From NCBI GenBank assembly GCA_025765615.1, contig JAIVFJ010000256.1, forward strand, positions 23,342 through 87,341: a stretch of 64,000 nt of DNA, written 5' to 3'. Position 1 is the stretch's first letter; the number at the start of each line of letters is the position of its first letter. Under the pieces are notes generated by a model. It made no database searches, was not told where the DNA came from, and was given only the letters and a program-made list of their open reading frames with translations. Positions 24,456 to 35,500 of this stretch are shown piece after piece. The position numbers and the translations under genes are program-made. The stretch comes from Zopfochytrium polystomum (Eukaryota; Chytridiomycota; Chytridiomycetes; Chytridiales; Chytridiaceae).

Positions 24456-25340
24456 TCACCAGAACACAGAAGCAGCCACCACAAATCCGACACCGAAAGC
24501 CCAAAACCAACTCCACTTTCGCCCTTGAATCTCTTCAGTACTTTGCCTCCTGGTCGAACCCTTCGGGCCACTCGGACTTGGCGTCTCGAGCCTTCCCTTC
24601 ATGGTAGCCATATTACGGTGGGCGGGCACGACCTCGGCCGTCCTCGCGTTGCACAGGTGGAACGGCGGGCAATTGACGGAAATCGACTCGTAGTCGCCGT
24701 CGCGCACGACAAACGTCTCGTGCCAGAACCCGAGCTCTGGCGACTCCCTCCCGAGCTTCATCAGCCACTTCCACGGGCCGTGGTGCGCGCTCCCCGACGC
24801 GGCCGCGTACCGCTCGAGGTGCTCCGACGACCGCCAGTACTGCACGCACATGAAGCGCGACCCGGTGTCCGAGTCGCCGACGTACTGCTCGGTGCCGAGG
24901 CAGCCGAGCTCGGGGCGCGCGTCAAGCTCGCGGAGGATGGCGGCGAAGGCGTCGCCGGCTTGCTTGAATGCCGGGGTGAGGGGGAGCGCGGCGTTGCCGC
25001 GCAGGCCGATGAGGAAGACTACAAAGTCGCCCTTGAGGGTCGCGGCGAAGCGACCGCGGCGGATGGTGCGTGCGGCCGCGTTGTGGGCGGGGTTGGTGCC
25101 CGTCAGGCGTGTGAGCAGGGAGAGGGCCGGAGGTGTGAGGGCCAGGGCGGAGAGGGCGAGGACGACGGTGCGCGGCAGGAAGGCGGCGGCGAGGAGGGAG
25201 GCGCCGACGATTGCGGTCGTGGGCACGTAGGAGGAAAGCAGGATGTTGAGGGAAGGTCGAAGGATGCGGGCGGCTGGCGAGTTGGGTTGGGACTCTGCGG
25301 TGGCGGCGGATGTGGAGGACCGTGCGTTGCCGGAGCTCAT
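24456..25340 (-). CDS. DUF4188 family protein
   Basis: Single-exon gene of about 294 residues from the ATG at 25340; an in-frame ATG seven codons further upstream (25361) is the alternative start. The central region matches DUF4188, a haem-free dimeric alpha-beta-barrel relative found in fungi and bacteria: GDFVVFLIGLRGNAA, VQYWRSSEHLERYAAA, HHGPWKWLMKLGRE, ELGFWHETFVVRDGDYESI and a following NCPPFHL. Two hydrophobic segments near residues 30-80 and a C-terminal hydrophobic helix (WFWAFGVGFVVAASVFW) suggest membrane attachment, which is more than the usual domain alone. Its biochemical function is not established in general. Confidence 0.8.
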   Translation of the reverse strand: MSSGNARSSTSAATAESQPNSPAARILRPSLNILLSSYVPTTAIVGASLLAAAFLPRTVVLALSALALTPPALSLLTRLTGTNPAHNAAARTIRRGRFAATLKGDFVVFLIGLRGNAALPLTPAFKQAGDAFAAILRELDARPELGCLGTEQYVGDSDTGSRFMCVQYWRSSEHLERYAAASGSAHHGPWKWLMKLGRESPELGFWHETFVVRDGDYESISVNCPPFHLCNARTAEVVPAHRNMATMKGRLETPSPSGPKGSTRRQSTEEIQGRKWSWFWAFGVGFVVAASVFW

Positions 25341-25454
25341 GGTTCTTGTTGGGTTGTGCAATGTCTTTTTTTATTTTATTTTTTTTTTTTCTCTTCATTT
25401 TTGTGCGCTCCGGCGGCGGCGGCGGCTCGGCAGCGGAAAACACGTATAAATAAA

Positions 25455-25643
25455 CTGCGCCTCACGCTCTACGTCGCCACCGATCCTGAAATCGAGGAAA
25501 AGGGACTCCGCGCACTGCACTTTGGAATGATCGCCCAGGTCTTGCCCGAACCGATTCCTCAGGCGACCGACAACGCGCTGGCCAAAAGGCTGCGGGAGTT
25601 TTCCGAGGCCTTGGTGAAAGAGAAGCTCGCCAAACAGTACTAA
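25455..25643 (+). other. Orphan open segment resembling a 3' coding exon
   Basis: An open stretch of about 60 codons ending in TAA at 25641-25643 has coding-like composition (amphipathic, charged: NALAKRLREFSEALVKEKLA) but no start codon or partner exon upstream. The upstream part of the same frame is simply antisense to the DUF4188 gene. It is followed by an AT-rich stretch that could be a 3' end signal. I cannot assign a family. Confidence 0.3.
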
Positions 25644-25803
25644 TAAATAATAAAATACATTTGTTTGAATTGGACGCCCATTGGGGCTGCTTTTCCCTCC
25701 TTGTGCGTGTTGCGGTGCTTTTCGTCGTCTTGTTCTTTCAATTTTTCGATGTGGTTCGAAGTCAACTTTCCAGCTGGTTCGGATTGCAAAGCCGAACCAT
25801 CCA

Positions 25804-25814
25804 GAAACTTCGAG
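25804..25814 (+). promoter_or_regulatory. Heat-shock element upstream of hsp20
   Basis: The inverted pair GAA-nn-TTC (GAAACTTC at 25804-25811) followed by GAG makes a near three-unit heat-shock factor site. Further GAA/TTC units occur between 25750 and 25803 (TTCGAA, TTCGG, GAACC). It lies about 30 bases before the TATA box, the usual arrangement for Hsf1-driven genes. Confidence 0.65.
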
Positions 25815-25842
25815 ACACACCTTTCTTTTCCACACCCTCGAG

Positions 25843-25849
25843 TATAAAA
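25843..25849 (+). promoter_or_regulatory. TATA box of hsp20
   Basis: TATAAAA lies 132 bases before the ATG at 25981, directly downstream of the heat-shock element, implying a leader of roughly 100 bases. Confidence 0.65.
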
Positions 25850-25980
25850 GTAGGCGTCATATTGAAAAACCGCTCCTCAGAGCATTTCATCCGTGTCCCG
25901 ACAAAGACTCCCCCCACGCAAGAACCAAACAAAAACACAACCCTCGACTTTCCTCACCTCGCCACTCTCATCACAACAAT

Positions 25981-26464
25981 GGCCGTCTTTTTCCCCCGCG
26001 ACTCTCCCTTTGGCGACTTTGACCGCATCGTCTCGGCCATCTTCGACCCCGACGCCGGCGCTGCTGCATCGACCACCAGCAGCAGCCAACGCCAGCAGCG
26101 CAACCCGCGCTCGTCGATCCTCACCCGGGCCGGCTTCCACCCTCGCCTCGACCTGGCCGAGACCGACGCCGGCTACGTCGTGCACGCCGACCTCCCAGGC
26201 ATCCCCAAGGACAAGGTCGACGTCTCCATCTCGGACGACGGCGTGCTGATGATCTCGGGCGAGCGCAGCGCAAACAAGGAGATCAAGGACGAGCAGCGGC
26301 ACGTCGTAGAGCGCAGCTACGGCCGCTTTGAGCGGGCTGTCCGGCTGCCCCAGGACGCTGACCGGGACAACGTGCAAGCGAAAATGACCGACGGTGTGCT
26401 GGAGCTGGTCGTACCAAAGCTTGCGGCCCCCAAGGAGGCTGTTAAGAAGATCAGCATTTCGTGA
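25981..26464 (+). CDS. Small heat shock protein, Hsp20/alpha-crystallin family
   Basis: Single-exon gene encoding 160 residues. The alpha-crystallin domain spans about residues 55-150: PRLDLAETDAGYVVHADLPG, then KDKVDVSISDDGVLMISGER, RSYGRFERAVRLPQD and DGVLELVVPK. The short N-terminal arm (FFPRDSPFGDFDRI) and the C-terminal KKISIS tail are typical; no clear I-x-I motif is present, but ISIS at the end may serve. These proteins are ATP-independent cytosolic holdases. The ATG was chosen because the domain and N-terminal arm begin there and the promoter elements sit immediately upstream. Confidence 0.93.
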
Positions 26465-26867
26465 TGCATTTTTAGTTGGCACGCAGGGCGATGACGATTT
26501 CCTCCGTTTTCCTACTTCCATCATTCACACCATTTTCCGTCCGCCTTCGCCTCCCCTCTCTTCCATCTTGCTGGTCCTTTGACTTCTTCACTTTCAAATG
26601 GGCCATCCTTCTTTTCGTCGCACCATGTCAATACAGTATATCCGCTTCAAAATACTTTCTGTCCCGTCTTTTGTGTAAATGTTGATCATGGAAAGCTAAA
26701 GTATCTGCTTTCTGTCTTTCTTTTAGCCGCTGAAGATTCAAATGGCTTGTTGATGAGTTGGTGCGTTGCTCGCAAGACCGATCGCGAAACGAATGTGTAT
26801 TCAGAAATGTGAAGGCGTTTACCAGAACCAGCAGCACAACAAAAGCAAGAAAATTCCAACAAAGAGC
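26465..26867. other. Convergent 3' intergenic region
   Basis: About 400 bases between the convergent hsp20 and cerato-platanin genes; T-rich, with no supported coding sequence. Confidence 0.5.
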
Positions 26868-27311
26868 TTAAAGACCACAGACAGACGCCGCCACCTCGAC
26901 CGCGTTAGCCTGCACCCGTCCAAGGGCGACGGCCTGGCCGCCCGTCAGCGCGTCCATTGCGTCCTGCCCCATGACAAACGAGTTGCCCACATCCACCGCG
27001 ACAACATTGATGCTCCTCCCGCCGTACGTCACGGTGTAGCACTTTCCGCAGCTCGGCGAGTTCCACCCCTTCACGTACGGGGTCGCGGACGCGTACGCCT
27101 TGAGCGACGCGATGTTGGTGTACCCTTTGGTCAGCAGGCCGTTGGCGCCGTCCGAGCACGCAAAGCTCGCGAGCGGGAGGTTCGTCGCCTTGCTGTAGTT
27201 GTTGTCGTAGGCGACCGAGACTTGGTCGCGCCGGGAGAGCGGGGCGGGGGCGGGTGAAGCGGTGGCCGTGGCGGCGACGGCGAGGAGGGCGAGGAGAGGG
27301 GTGAAGAGCAT
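26868..27311 (-). CDS. Cerato-platanin family secreted protein
   Basis: Single-exon gene of 147 residues. Residues 1-19 form a signal peptide (MLFTPLLALLAVAATATA), followed by a short Pro/Ala stretch and a dibasic Arg-Arg site. The mature part matches cerato-platanin throughout: SVAYDNNYS, FACSDGANGLLTKGY, GWNSPSCGKCYTVTYGG, VVAVDVG and LTGGQAVALGRVQA, ending in CGL. The four cysteines needed for the two disulphides are present. Members adopt a double-psi beta-barrel related to expansins, bind chitin oligomers, occur in the fungal wall and can elicit plant defence. A TTTAAA-like box about 95 bases upstream may be the promoter. Confidence 0.93.
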   Translation of the reverse strand: MLFTPLLALLAVAATATASPAPAPLSRRDQVSVAYDNNYSKATNLPLASFACSDGANGLLTKGYTNIASLKAYASATPYVKGWNSPSCGKCYTVTYGGRSINVVAVDVGNSFVMGQDAMDALTGGQAVALGRVQANAVEVAASVCGL

Positions 27312-28765
27312 CGTCTGTCTGTGTGGGGGAGGGGCTGGCTGTGCGAAGGTGGGTGGGGGAGTCTGCGTGGAGTCTGGATTGTGATGGGGGAGTTGGGCAG
27401 CGGGCGGGGTTTTAAATAGGAGACGGAGAATTCTCAGCCCCAGCCAGCAAGCAGCCTGCAAGCACTCAGCCAGCCAGCCCCACTCCGAGCCCATCACCAC
27501 CACCACCCACCATCTCCACCCAGCGTGCCTGCCTGCGCCGCACACCGAAGGAGGAAATTGTCTCTGGACTGTCTGTCTGTCTGTCTGCCTGTGGCTTTCG
27601 CTCCTTCGCGAAAAATGTGGGGGGAAAAAAAGAAAAAAAAAAGGAAAAATTTGCAGAGGCCGGCTGCGCACCGCCACGCGCGCTGCCCCATTCAATGAAT
27701 CTACATGTATTGTACTTGTCTTCAGTCGCCGCCGCTTCATCTCCTGTCACATTGACTTTTCTCCGTTCGCCGGCGACTCCATCTCCATAATCGCATAAGC
27801 CATTGAAAGCTACTTGCAGACAACTGGTGTGTTTGGTGCGCAATCCCTTTCCCAACACCAAACCCACCGCGCCTCCCATCAAAGATCGCACGAGAAATTT
27901 TGCAATTTGTTTGTTTCCCGTCAACCCAACGTTTTTGCGAACACAGTTTCTTCCCTGCCGGCCACGGCCCTCTGCGCAATCGCCGTACTATCCACGACTA
28001 AATGACGTCCCCTCGCTGAAAAAGTCGGCGGAAATGAGGGGTGGAGCAGTGTTGTCTCGGAAAGACGAAAAAGCTGCCTTTGGGCCTTTCGGCCGCGGGA
28101 CTTGGCTGGGTGGCTAACGGGAAGCTAGCAGTACTTCCAGTGTGGGTCGCATGATGAGGGCTATGGTCGAGCCGGGCCAACGCCACTCAGTCCAAGCTCA
28201 ACCGCTCCGCGATCGGGGATAAAGTGGGGCTTTGCGGCTTGGGCCACTCGGAAGTAGGGGTGTGCGTGTGTGTGTGTGTGTGTGTGTAAGTGTGCGATAG
28301 TTGCCGGATGCAAATGCGAGGTGAAGGTGCGTTTGGGGGGAGGGGACGACGACGACGACGACGACGAGGACGACGACGAGGACGGGTGCGAGGCTGAGGA
28401 AGAAGCGGCCGCACGGCAAGCTTGATTGTTGCGGTGTGGGCGGAAAAACGCCAGCGTTCTCTCTCGACTGTGTCCACACAGGGAAAGACAAACATGGGAA
28501 ACGGCGAGGGCGGAGCAAACGAAGACCATGAATTGATGTTTGCATAGAGACTCCCAATTTGCTCCAGTGAGGCAAGTTCAGCACCACCATGTCTATTGAG
28601 AGGAGCCTTCCGTTCGCGGTCAAACGGAACAACAGCTCAAGAAAAGAAGAAAGTGCAAGCAAAGGAACTTCATTACATACAGAGGCGGAAGAATGGTGCG
28701 CAGAGCATTTACACAGTGAAAGAGGGGTTTTGAGATCAAGAAAATGAAATGCCGCTGCGCTACCT
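27312..28765. other. Intergenic with triplet and GT repeats
   Basis: About 1.45 kb without a supported gene. It holds TCTG repeats (27567-27595), a GT microsatellite (about 28262-28288) and a GAC/GAG triplet tract (28347-28382). Open frames across the triplet tract give only monotonous serine or aspartate runs. Confidence 0.55.
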
Positions 28766-29440
28766 TCACTTCTTCTTGCTCTTCGCGGGAGGTGGCTTCT
28801 AGTAAAAAATGTTCGAAAATCAGGGGTTGAAAATCGAAAGCAGCGATTCGGCCAACCTTGCTCGCAGTAGCCCTCTTCGGGGTCAGTGCAGCTGGTCGTT
28901 TAGGCGCGGTCTTCTTGACGGGTCTAGCAACCGGTTTCTTGGCGGACCTCGGAGCCGACTTCGTCGCCGGCTTCCTCGCCGGCTTCCAGCCCGTCTCAGT
29001 CACCTTCTTTCCGGATGGTGAACTCTGCGCACCTTTCTTTCCACCCACTTTCTTTCCATCCACAAGTTTCCCTTTAGCTCCTGCCTTTTTCTTGCCCGTC
29101 GACGCCAGCTGCTTGCTCTTTTGCTTCACACCTTTGATCGTGGACACCTTCGCCGACTTGCTGCCACTGTTCTTCGCGGCTTTGCCTTTGGCCAACGACT
29201 TGCCCGATTTCTTGGCGGCCCTGTCCGTTACCTTCTTGGCGGCTTTCTTCTCGGCGCTCTTGACGGACTTTGCAGCAGCGCCTTTTACGCTCTTGTCCTT
29301 GGGGCTCGGTCGCTTGCAGCTCTTGGAGCGCCGGTACAGCCGGCTGCCGCCCCCATGCAGAGATCGGAAGGGAGGGACTAGCGAGCAGGCTTCGGCAGGT
29401 ATTTCGTCTTTTACGAGCACTTCGCTGTCACGAGTGGACT
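28766..29440 (-). CDS. Lysine/alanine-rich basic protein or tail (linker-histone-like composition)
   Basis: Reading leftward, an open stretch beginning near 29440 (STRDSEVLVKDEIPAEAC) continues into about 170 residues that are almost entirely Lys, Ala, Ser, Pro and Gly (SAEKKAAKKVTDRAAKKSGK, KPATKSAPRSAKKPVARP), then splices at 28857/28798 to a last exon ending in KPPPAKSKKK at 28766. The composition matches the C-terminal tail of linker histones or nucleolar basic proteins, but no winged-helix domain is seen. No start codon is evident. It may be the 3' part of the gene at 29544-30246: joining the two with the best acceptor would create a TAG exactly at the junction. Confidence 0.5.
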
Positions 29441-29543
29441 CTGCATTTTTTTTTTTTTTTGGTATGGTTTTGAAAAGTCGGACGGGAAGGCGGACCCAGG
29501 TGAGCCAACTGAGATTGAAAAAACAAAGCAAGGAAATATTTAC

Positions 29544-30246
29544 AGGCGTGGGCGTGATCTGCTACTTTTTGAGCGAGTTCCGGTCCCACGTCTTTCAGCG
29601 CCAGGTCTTTGATCATGTCTGGTCGTCTGACTGTCCTGTCGGCTGGGTGAAGTTTTTTTTTTTTTTTTTTGTGATTAGGCGCTAATTGGTGCTTCTTCTG
29701 TTTTTTGAAGAAATCACACTCACAAACATCGATGTCGTTCTGCTTCTTTCCAAAAGCCTTTTCACGAGCTTGAGGCGTAGTCAAGTCCGTCACCTTGTCG
29801 GCGGGAACCTTGTCGAGGTCGATCTGCGTTGCGTGGGAGAAACAAATCGCTGAGAAAAGTGCTTTGAACTTGGAAGCACCACCCCAAACCTTCAGCACTT
29901 TCCCGTCGGAGCTATACAGCTTGGCGACGTTCACGTCGGCGGACGTCGAGATAGACTCCGACTGGTACTTGTGGTCGTTTCCGACGTGCATCACTTGCGA
30001 CTCTGCGACGCCTTCCTTGAACGGCTTTTTCCAGCCGGTCGCCGTCGGGTCCGCGGCGAAGCTCTGCGACGACCTTAGGGGCAGGCTCGCCGCCAGGCGG
30101 TTGCGGTCGTCGTCTGTCGGCGCGCGGTAAACGTGGATGTCACGGGCAGGCACGCTGGTTGCTACACGAGCGGCGGCGGCGGCCCCGCGGAACAAGCGAC
30201 CGGCGGCGGCTCCGCTCAATGTGCGGCCGGCCGCCGCCGCCAGCAT
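29544..30246 (-). CDS. Unknown protein with mitochondrial-type N-terminus
   Basis: Two exons are clear (30246-29724 and 29642-29544, GTGAGT donor, CACCCAG acceptor, phases agree). The first 40 residues are rich in Ala and Arg with no acidic residue until about residue 36 (GRLFRGAAAAARVATSVPAR), as in mitochondrial presequences. The rest, about 165 residues, includes VWGGASKFKALFSAICFSHA and MIKDLALKDVGPELAQKVA. I do not recognise the family. After residue 207 the reading runs to a GTAAAT donor at 29543; the 3' end is unresolved (see the lysine-rich entry at 28766-29440). Confidence 0.6.
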
Positions 30247-30961
30247 GGCGTCGGCGTCAATGAGAGCATCGGCAGAATCGCGCGGGGCGAGGGCGCCTGG
30301 ATGGGGCTTTTGGTCGTTGAGTGCGGGCGGGTGGGATGGGGCGGGGAGTACGGGTGCAGCAGGAGTCTAGCCTCGTGTTTTTGTTGCGCAGACGAGGACG
30401 ACGCAGTGAGGCACCCAGGCAGGCCGTGTCTATCTGTGAGCTTTGTCCACCATCCCAAGCTGATGAAAGAGATATAGATAGATGGGGGGGGAGGGTGGTG
30501 GTCGAGGTAACACGCGCACACTCACCGGTGATGCGCTTGCCAAAGCGGCGCCGTCGCAATGGAGCTGGATGGGGAGGAGCAGGAGGAGGGAGAGGGCGAG
30601 GAGGAGGAAGACACTCCCGCCATCACTCAACACTCGAAAACGCATGAGGGCGGCGGCGGTGGGGAGGTCGAGAAGGAGATCGGAAATCAGTTTGGAGGAA
30701 CTGAAACACGTCGACAGAATTTCGTTAGAGAGAGAGAGTGTGTGTGTGTGTGTGAGTGTGAGTGTGTGTGTCTCTCTCTCTCGCTCGACTAGCTTCTTCT
30801 CTTTTGCGTCTCTGTCACACCGTCTGTCCGAAGAATAGTAATAATGCCTGTCTCACTTGTCTTCCCCCCAAGTGATTAATTTTGTCTTTTGTGTTTTTCT
30901 GTTTCTCAAATAAATGTTGTTGAATCATGTGATTGTTGCTCACTCACTCTGTCTGCTTCCT

Positions 30962-31010
<49 letters not shown>

Positions 31011-31473
31011 AGTGTGGTGTGTGTCTTTCTCTCCAACAACCAAACAAGGGAAAAACAGCGGGCGAGCTTGTGTGCTTGCTTCACTGATTGGTTGGTCTGA
31101 TTATGTTTGGTTTGGGTGGAAAATGGAACGGACAGGGACAGACTAGTTGTCAGTTGCAAAGGAAAAAAAAAGGGACAGCGGAGAGGGCGTTGTTGGTTTC
31201 TTTCTATCTTTCCAATTGGTGCCGTCGATGCTGCCGCCGTCTGCCGCCCGCCCAACCCGACGACGGCTGTTGATGCCAAAGACCCCCTCCACCACCACCA
31301 CCACCACCAGACTCCTCCTCCTCCTCCAACTACACCGCCACCGTACGACCACCGCCGCCGCCGCCGCCCCCGCCCCCGCCCGGCCTCCTCTTCCTCCGAC
31401 TCCTACTCCTACTACCTCATCGCTGCGCGTGCCGCCACCGTCCCCGCCGTCACCCTGGCTCCGCGGCCTCAGC
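30247..31473. repeat. Low-complexity intergenic region with long TG microsatellite
   Basis: About 1.2 kb without a supported gene. It contains TG tracts at about 30738-30770 and an almost perfect TG repeat at 30965-31008, plus CCA/CCT/CCG-rich sequence at 31285-31400 just before the next gene. Confidence 0.75.
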
Positions 31474-32315
31474 ATGACGACGACCGGCCTCCGGCAGTAC
31501 TACTGCGGCACCACCACCACTTGGAACAAACCGCTCAGCGAGATCGGCGACCTTTCCACCTTCAACAAAACCTTTGTTTCGTGAGTTGCAAAAAGACCCC
31601 CCGCCGTTCGCCCATTCTCACTGGGCCACCACAACCCCCAATGACAACAACAACAAACAAATAACCTCCCCCCGCCTGCTGCATGGCTAGATTCTATCGG
31701 TTTCAAATATGCCCGGCTCCCGCCGCCGCAAACCTCGCTCTCGAAGTCGCAGAGGTAAAGAAGGAAGATTCCTTGTTTTTGCCAAAGTCCATCTTGTTCA
31801 AGCCCGCCTCACAGGACACCCACGAAGTGCGCGTCGTCCCCAAAGTCCCCATCGGCAACTTTAGCGTCCGTCGCCTGCGCGACGCGGACCTCCCCGCGGC
31901 CCTCGCCCGCCAGCTCTTCCTCTTCCCCTCGCACGCGGCCGGGTTCGGCGTCGGTGGCATCTACAACCTGGGCACGAGGCGGTGGCTGCGGTACGACTCG
32001 GAGACTCGCACGATCCGGACTGCGGCCGAAGACGAGGACGACGGCAAGACGACGTTCAATTGCAGCGAGCTGTTTGAGCTCGACGAGGGTGGGTACCTCG
32101 TCATTGGAAGGTACAGGGGAAGGTGGCTGCTCGAGGACGATCGCACCAGAGTGGCGTTGGTGCCTCGAGGCGGCGGCGACTCGGACGGAGACGGTGATGG
32201 CTTTGGAGTCGGTGTCGCCGCCGCGGGAGAGGACGTTGTCGACGGGCGCGATCTGTTTTGCTTCCACCCGCACTTTGGACCAAGCACGCGGTTTGGCGTG
32301 CCCGAAGAGCTCTAG
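31474..32315 (+). CDS. Protein of unknown function
   Basis: Two exons (31474-31580 and 31691-32315) join in phase (GTGAGT donor, GGCTAG acceptor) to 243 residues. The N-terminus reads TTTGLRQYYCGTTTTWN; further on come ILFKPASQDTHEVRVVPK, GIYNLGTRRWLRYDSE and YLVIGRYRGRWLLEDD, an alternation of hydrophobic and charged residues that suggests a beta-rich fold. The last third has Gly/Asp-rich low-complexity sequence. A stretch of 45 bases in exon 2 (from about 31755) has GT-AG borders and could be a small in-frame intron. I cannot name the family. Confidence 0.6.
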
Positions 32316-32500
32316 CCCTCCTACCCCCACTTTCGTGCCGAGGCGGCGTTGGGGTGTGGACTGTAATTAAATGAGCTAATGCCGCACACTTTGACGGCTT
32401 CCACACTCTCAAAGATTTGGGCAACTTATTTCCAGAACATTTTGATCATCAACTACCCAGACACCTTCATGTAAAAAAAAAAAAAAAAGTCCCGTCACAA

Positions 32501-35500
32501 TCACATTTTTCCAAACGACCCCGGCCCCAGCAACCACCCACTCCGCTCCTCAACAGCCGCCTCCGCACTCTCCAAGCGAACGCTGCCGACCACCTCCTTC
32601 TCCTCCTCCTGCCCCTCCACCTCCACTCCACCCGCGCTCCCGCTCCACGACGCCGGCGGCTTCTTCTGCGACCAGATCAGCACGGCCAGCCTCCTCCTCT
32701 CCGGAGACCTCCGCGACACGTGCGCGTCGTAAAAGTCGATCATGTCCCGCTTCGACAGCGTGCCGACGCACGCGGCGTCCTGCTGGCTCATGTCGAAGCA
32801 GTAGTGGCCTTGGGTGATGGCGTCCCACATGCGGTGCGTCGCTTCGCTTTGGCTCTTGTCCGTTTCCAGGAGCTTTGCTTGGAGGGCGCTTACTTGCGTT
32901 GCAAAGCTTGACCCGTTCAAGAGTGAGGGGGCGCGAGGGAAAATATTAAGAGTTAGCAGCGAGCGATGAAAGAATCCGAAAATAAAAAAAGAAAGAAAAG
33001 GGCCAGCATACTCGTCCTCCGCCATCTCCTCGATCAAGCTCCGCGCCTCGTCCAAAAACCGCTCGATCCGCTCCTCGACGTACGCCGCGTCCTTCTCCCC
33101 TTGCACCAGGAACCGCACGCCCAGCGACCCGACGCCGGACCGCAGCGCGCTCCACACCGTGTACCCGAGCTGCTCCTTTGTCCGCAGGACGTCAAAGAAC
33201 GGCTCGCCCACCAGCTGCGCAAACAGCTGCGTGTGCGCGCGGAGCGGCGTCGACGTCAGCGTGTCGCCCGTCTGGAGAAAGAGCTCGACGGCGCTGTTGG
33301 GGTTGTCCGGGTTTGGGTGCGGGCTGCTGTACGAAAGGCCCTGCGGCAGGGTGGAGGCGCGGGTGGCGGGTGGTGGAGAGGTTGGCGTTTGGTCGGGGGA
33401 GGAGCGGGCGGGTGGCAGTGCGGTGGCTGCGGGGGATTTTGCGGAGCGGTCCGCGAGGGATTGGGTTGTGGGGACCTGGAAGGTGCGGAGGAGAGACGAC
33501 CGCAGGGACGGCGGGAGCGCGCGGAGGCTTGGCTTGGTGGGCGGGATGGTGCCGTTCTTGGTTGCAACTCGATCCGCGACGCCGGCAAATCCATTCTCGA
33601 CGGTTTCGACCAGCAAAAGGGCTTCCTCAGAAGTGATGGGCCCGTGGACGAGGGCCTCAATGTGGACGGGATTGAACAATAACTTTGCGTGAGATAAAAC
33701 GTCTTCGACTGTGATGCACAGAAGCTCCTGAAGCTTGTCTGCGTTGGTCCACAGTCGTTCCTGGAGCATCCAAGTCATGTAGTAGGAGGCGTGGTGATCT
33801 GGATTCTCATTATCAAAGTTCTTGTACTCCCGTACCAGCTATGAAAAGTAAAATCCCCGTCCCGGAGCAAGGGTTTAGTTTGAAACTCTCTAAAAAAATT
33901 TGGTCGCGCATACCGCTTCCTTTACGACTTCGAACCTCGTACTTTCCGGCCGCATTCCCGTCAGCATGCTCACAACGTTCGCGACCAGAACGGGCAGCTT
34001 GTCCGTGAAGCCGCCAAAGCTCAGCACAAAGCCCTCGGGTGAAGTATCCAAACCGTAGTGCAAGTCGCCCATCGTCGCGTAGTACGTCACTTCAGTCAAT
34101 GCATCGGCTGCAAGCTCAAACAAGAGCCTAGTCAGTGCTCCGGCACGAGGGGAACCGTAACCATCCGGGGAACGAACAAAGAGCCACATGCTTGTGCGAG
34201 GTACTTTGTAGACCGTGTCCTGAAGGAACCACGCACGGGTCGTGGGGCTATCGCGAATAATTCGCGGCGTTGCGACTGCACTGGGGAGCTGGGACTGGCA
34301 GAGTCTGTTTAGTACGGTTTATGCGGAAACAACACAAAGGTGTCGGCTGCATACATCATCGTTGGGGGCAAAATCGAACTTTGTCGGAATGAACGGATTC
34401 CGGTGAGGCAAGGCAAGTTCCGGGCTCACTGGTGCACTGGACCAACGGTTGAGAAGCTCTTGAGAAATCGGCTTGACACAGAATTCCGTGCCATAGTGAG
34501 GAGCGGTTTGCCAGTCTTCGCTCATCTTGGTTGTGCTGGACGCAATCATTAACCTGCGCGCAAACAGTCAATGGTAAAGATCAAACTGAGGACTGTGTAC
34601 CGGAAGTTATCAGGCCGCAGTAGGGAAATCAGGTTACGTATTAAATCAGCATCAAACTCCTCCATAAGAAACGGCCCGCTCAAAACATCGGCGGGTTGGT
34701 ACGTGTGCATGCCCTCCGCGGCTTCGGCTGTAAAATCTTCTGCCGGCACCTTCTCCCGGTAGCGAAATGATAGGGAGTTCATCGTTTTGCACTTTGAATA
34801 TCGTGTGTTAAAAGAACCGGGCATTATACGATAATTACCTCATCAAAGACCCACTCCATGACATCTGTCTTCTGGAGCAACCGAATATACTGAAATACCA
34901 TAGATACAACCTCCTCCCAGTTGGCTACTCCCTTTTCAGAAAGCGACACAACGATTTTAAAGAACGAAAAGTTCACGCCCGCCTCGTCGTGCCAGCAAGT
35001 TAGCTCCGTCGCAAAGCCTTTTGCTTTCAAAAGGGACAGGATCGAGCCTTGTGATTCGTGTCCAATTAAATGTGTGATGTATTCGTTCGGCGACTTGCGG
35101 TAGAGGCGTTGGGTATCGGGGAATGGAAACGTCATCGACAGTGACTCCATCTCTTTGATAGGGCGAACGTAAATGATTTTCTAAGAAACTTCGCGTCAGT
35201 TCAGGTTTCGGGGGAAACGGCCCAGCACCTTTAGTTCATTCGCGCCAAGCGGGTGGGCGGACGTCGTTGGGAGCGGATTGCCGTTGTTCTTGATTGGACC
35301 AAACTTGGTCAAAACCCATTCCTGCAAAGTGTCCAGGCCCTCTTTTCCCAGCACCACCAAGTTCATGCGGTGCGCAGAGTAATGCTGGTGGTAAAACTTG
35401 ATCAGCGCGTCCCGGACGTTGATTCCCTTTGCAGTGGGGATTGTCTGAAGCGTTTCCCAGCTTCCGGTGCAAAATTTGCTGTACGGGTGGCTAGGGCTCA

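Noticed and set aside
24525..25643. 372-residue plus-strand open frame
   Set aside because: Its first 270 codons are antisense to the DUF4188 gene and are Gly/Arg/Glu-rich shadow sequence; only the last 60 codons have independent character.
27312..27740. N-terminal extension of the cerato-platanin frame
   Set aside because: The signal peptide starts at the internal ATG at 27311; the upstream part has no resemblance and includes the promoter.
28858..29685. 275-residue plus-strand open frame rich in Phe/Leu/Ala
   Set aside because: Antisense of the lysine-rich coding block; Lys codons read as Phe/Leu on the other strand.
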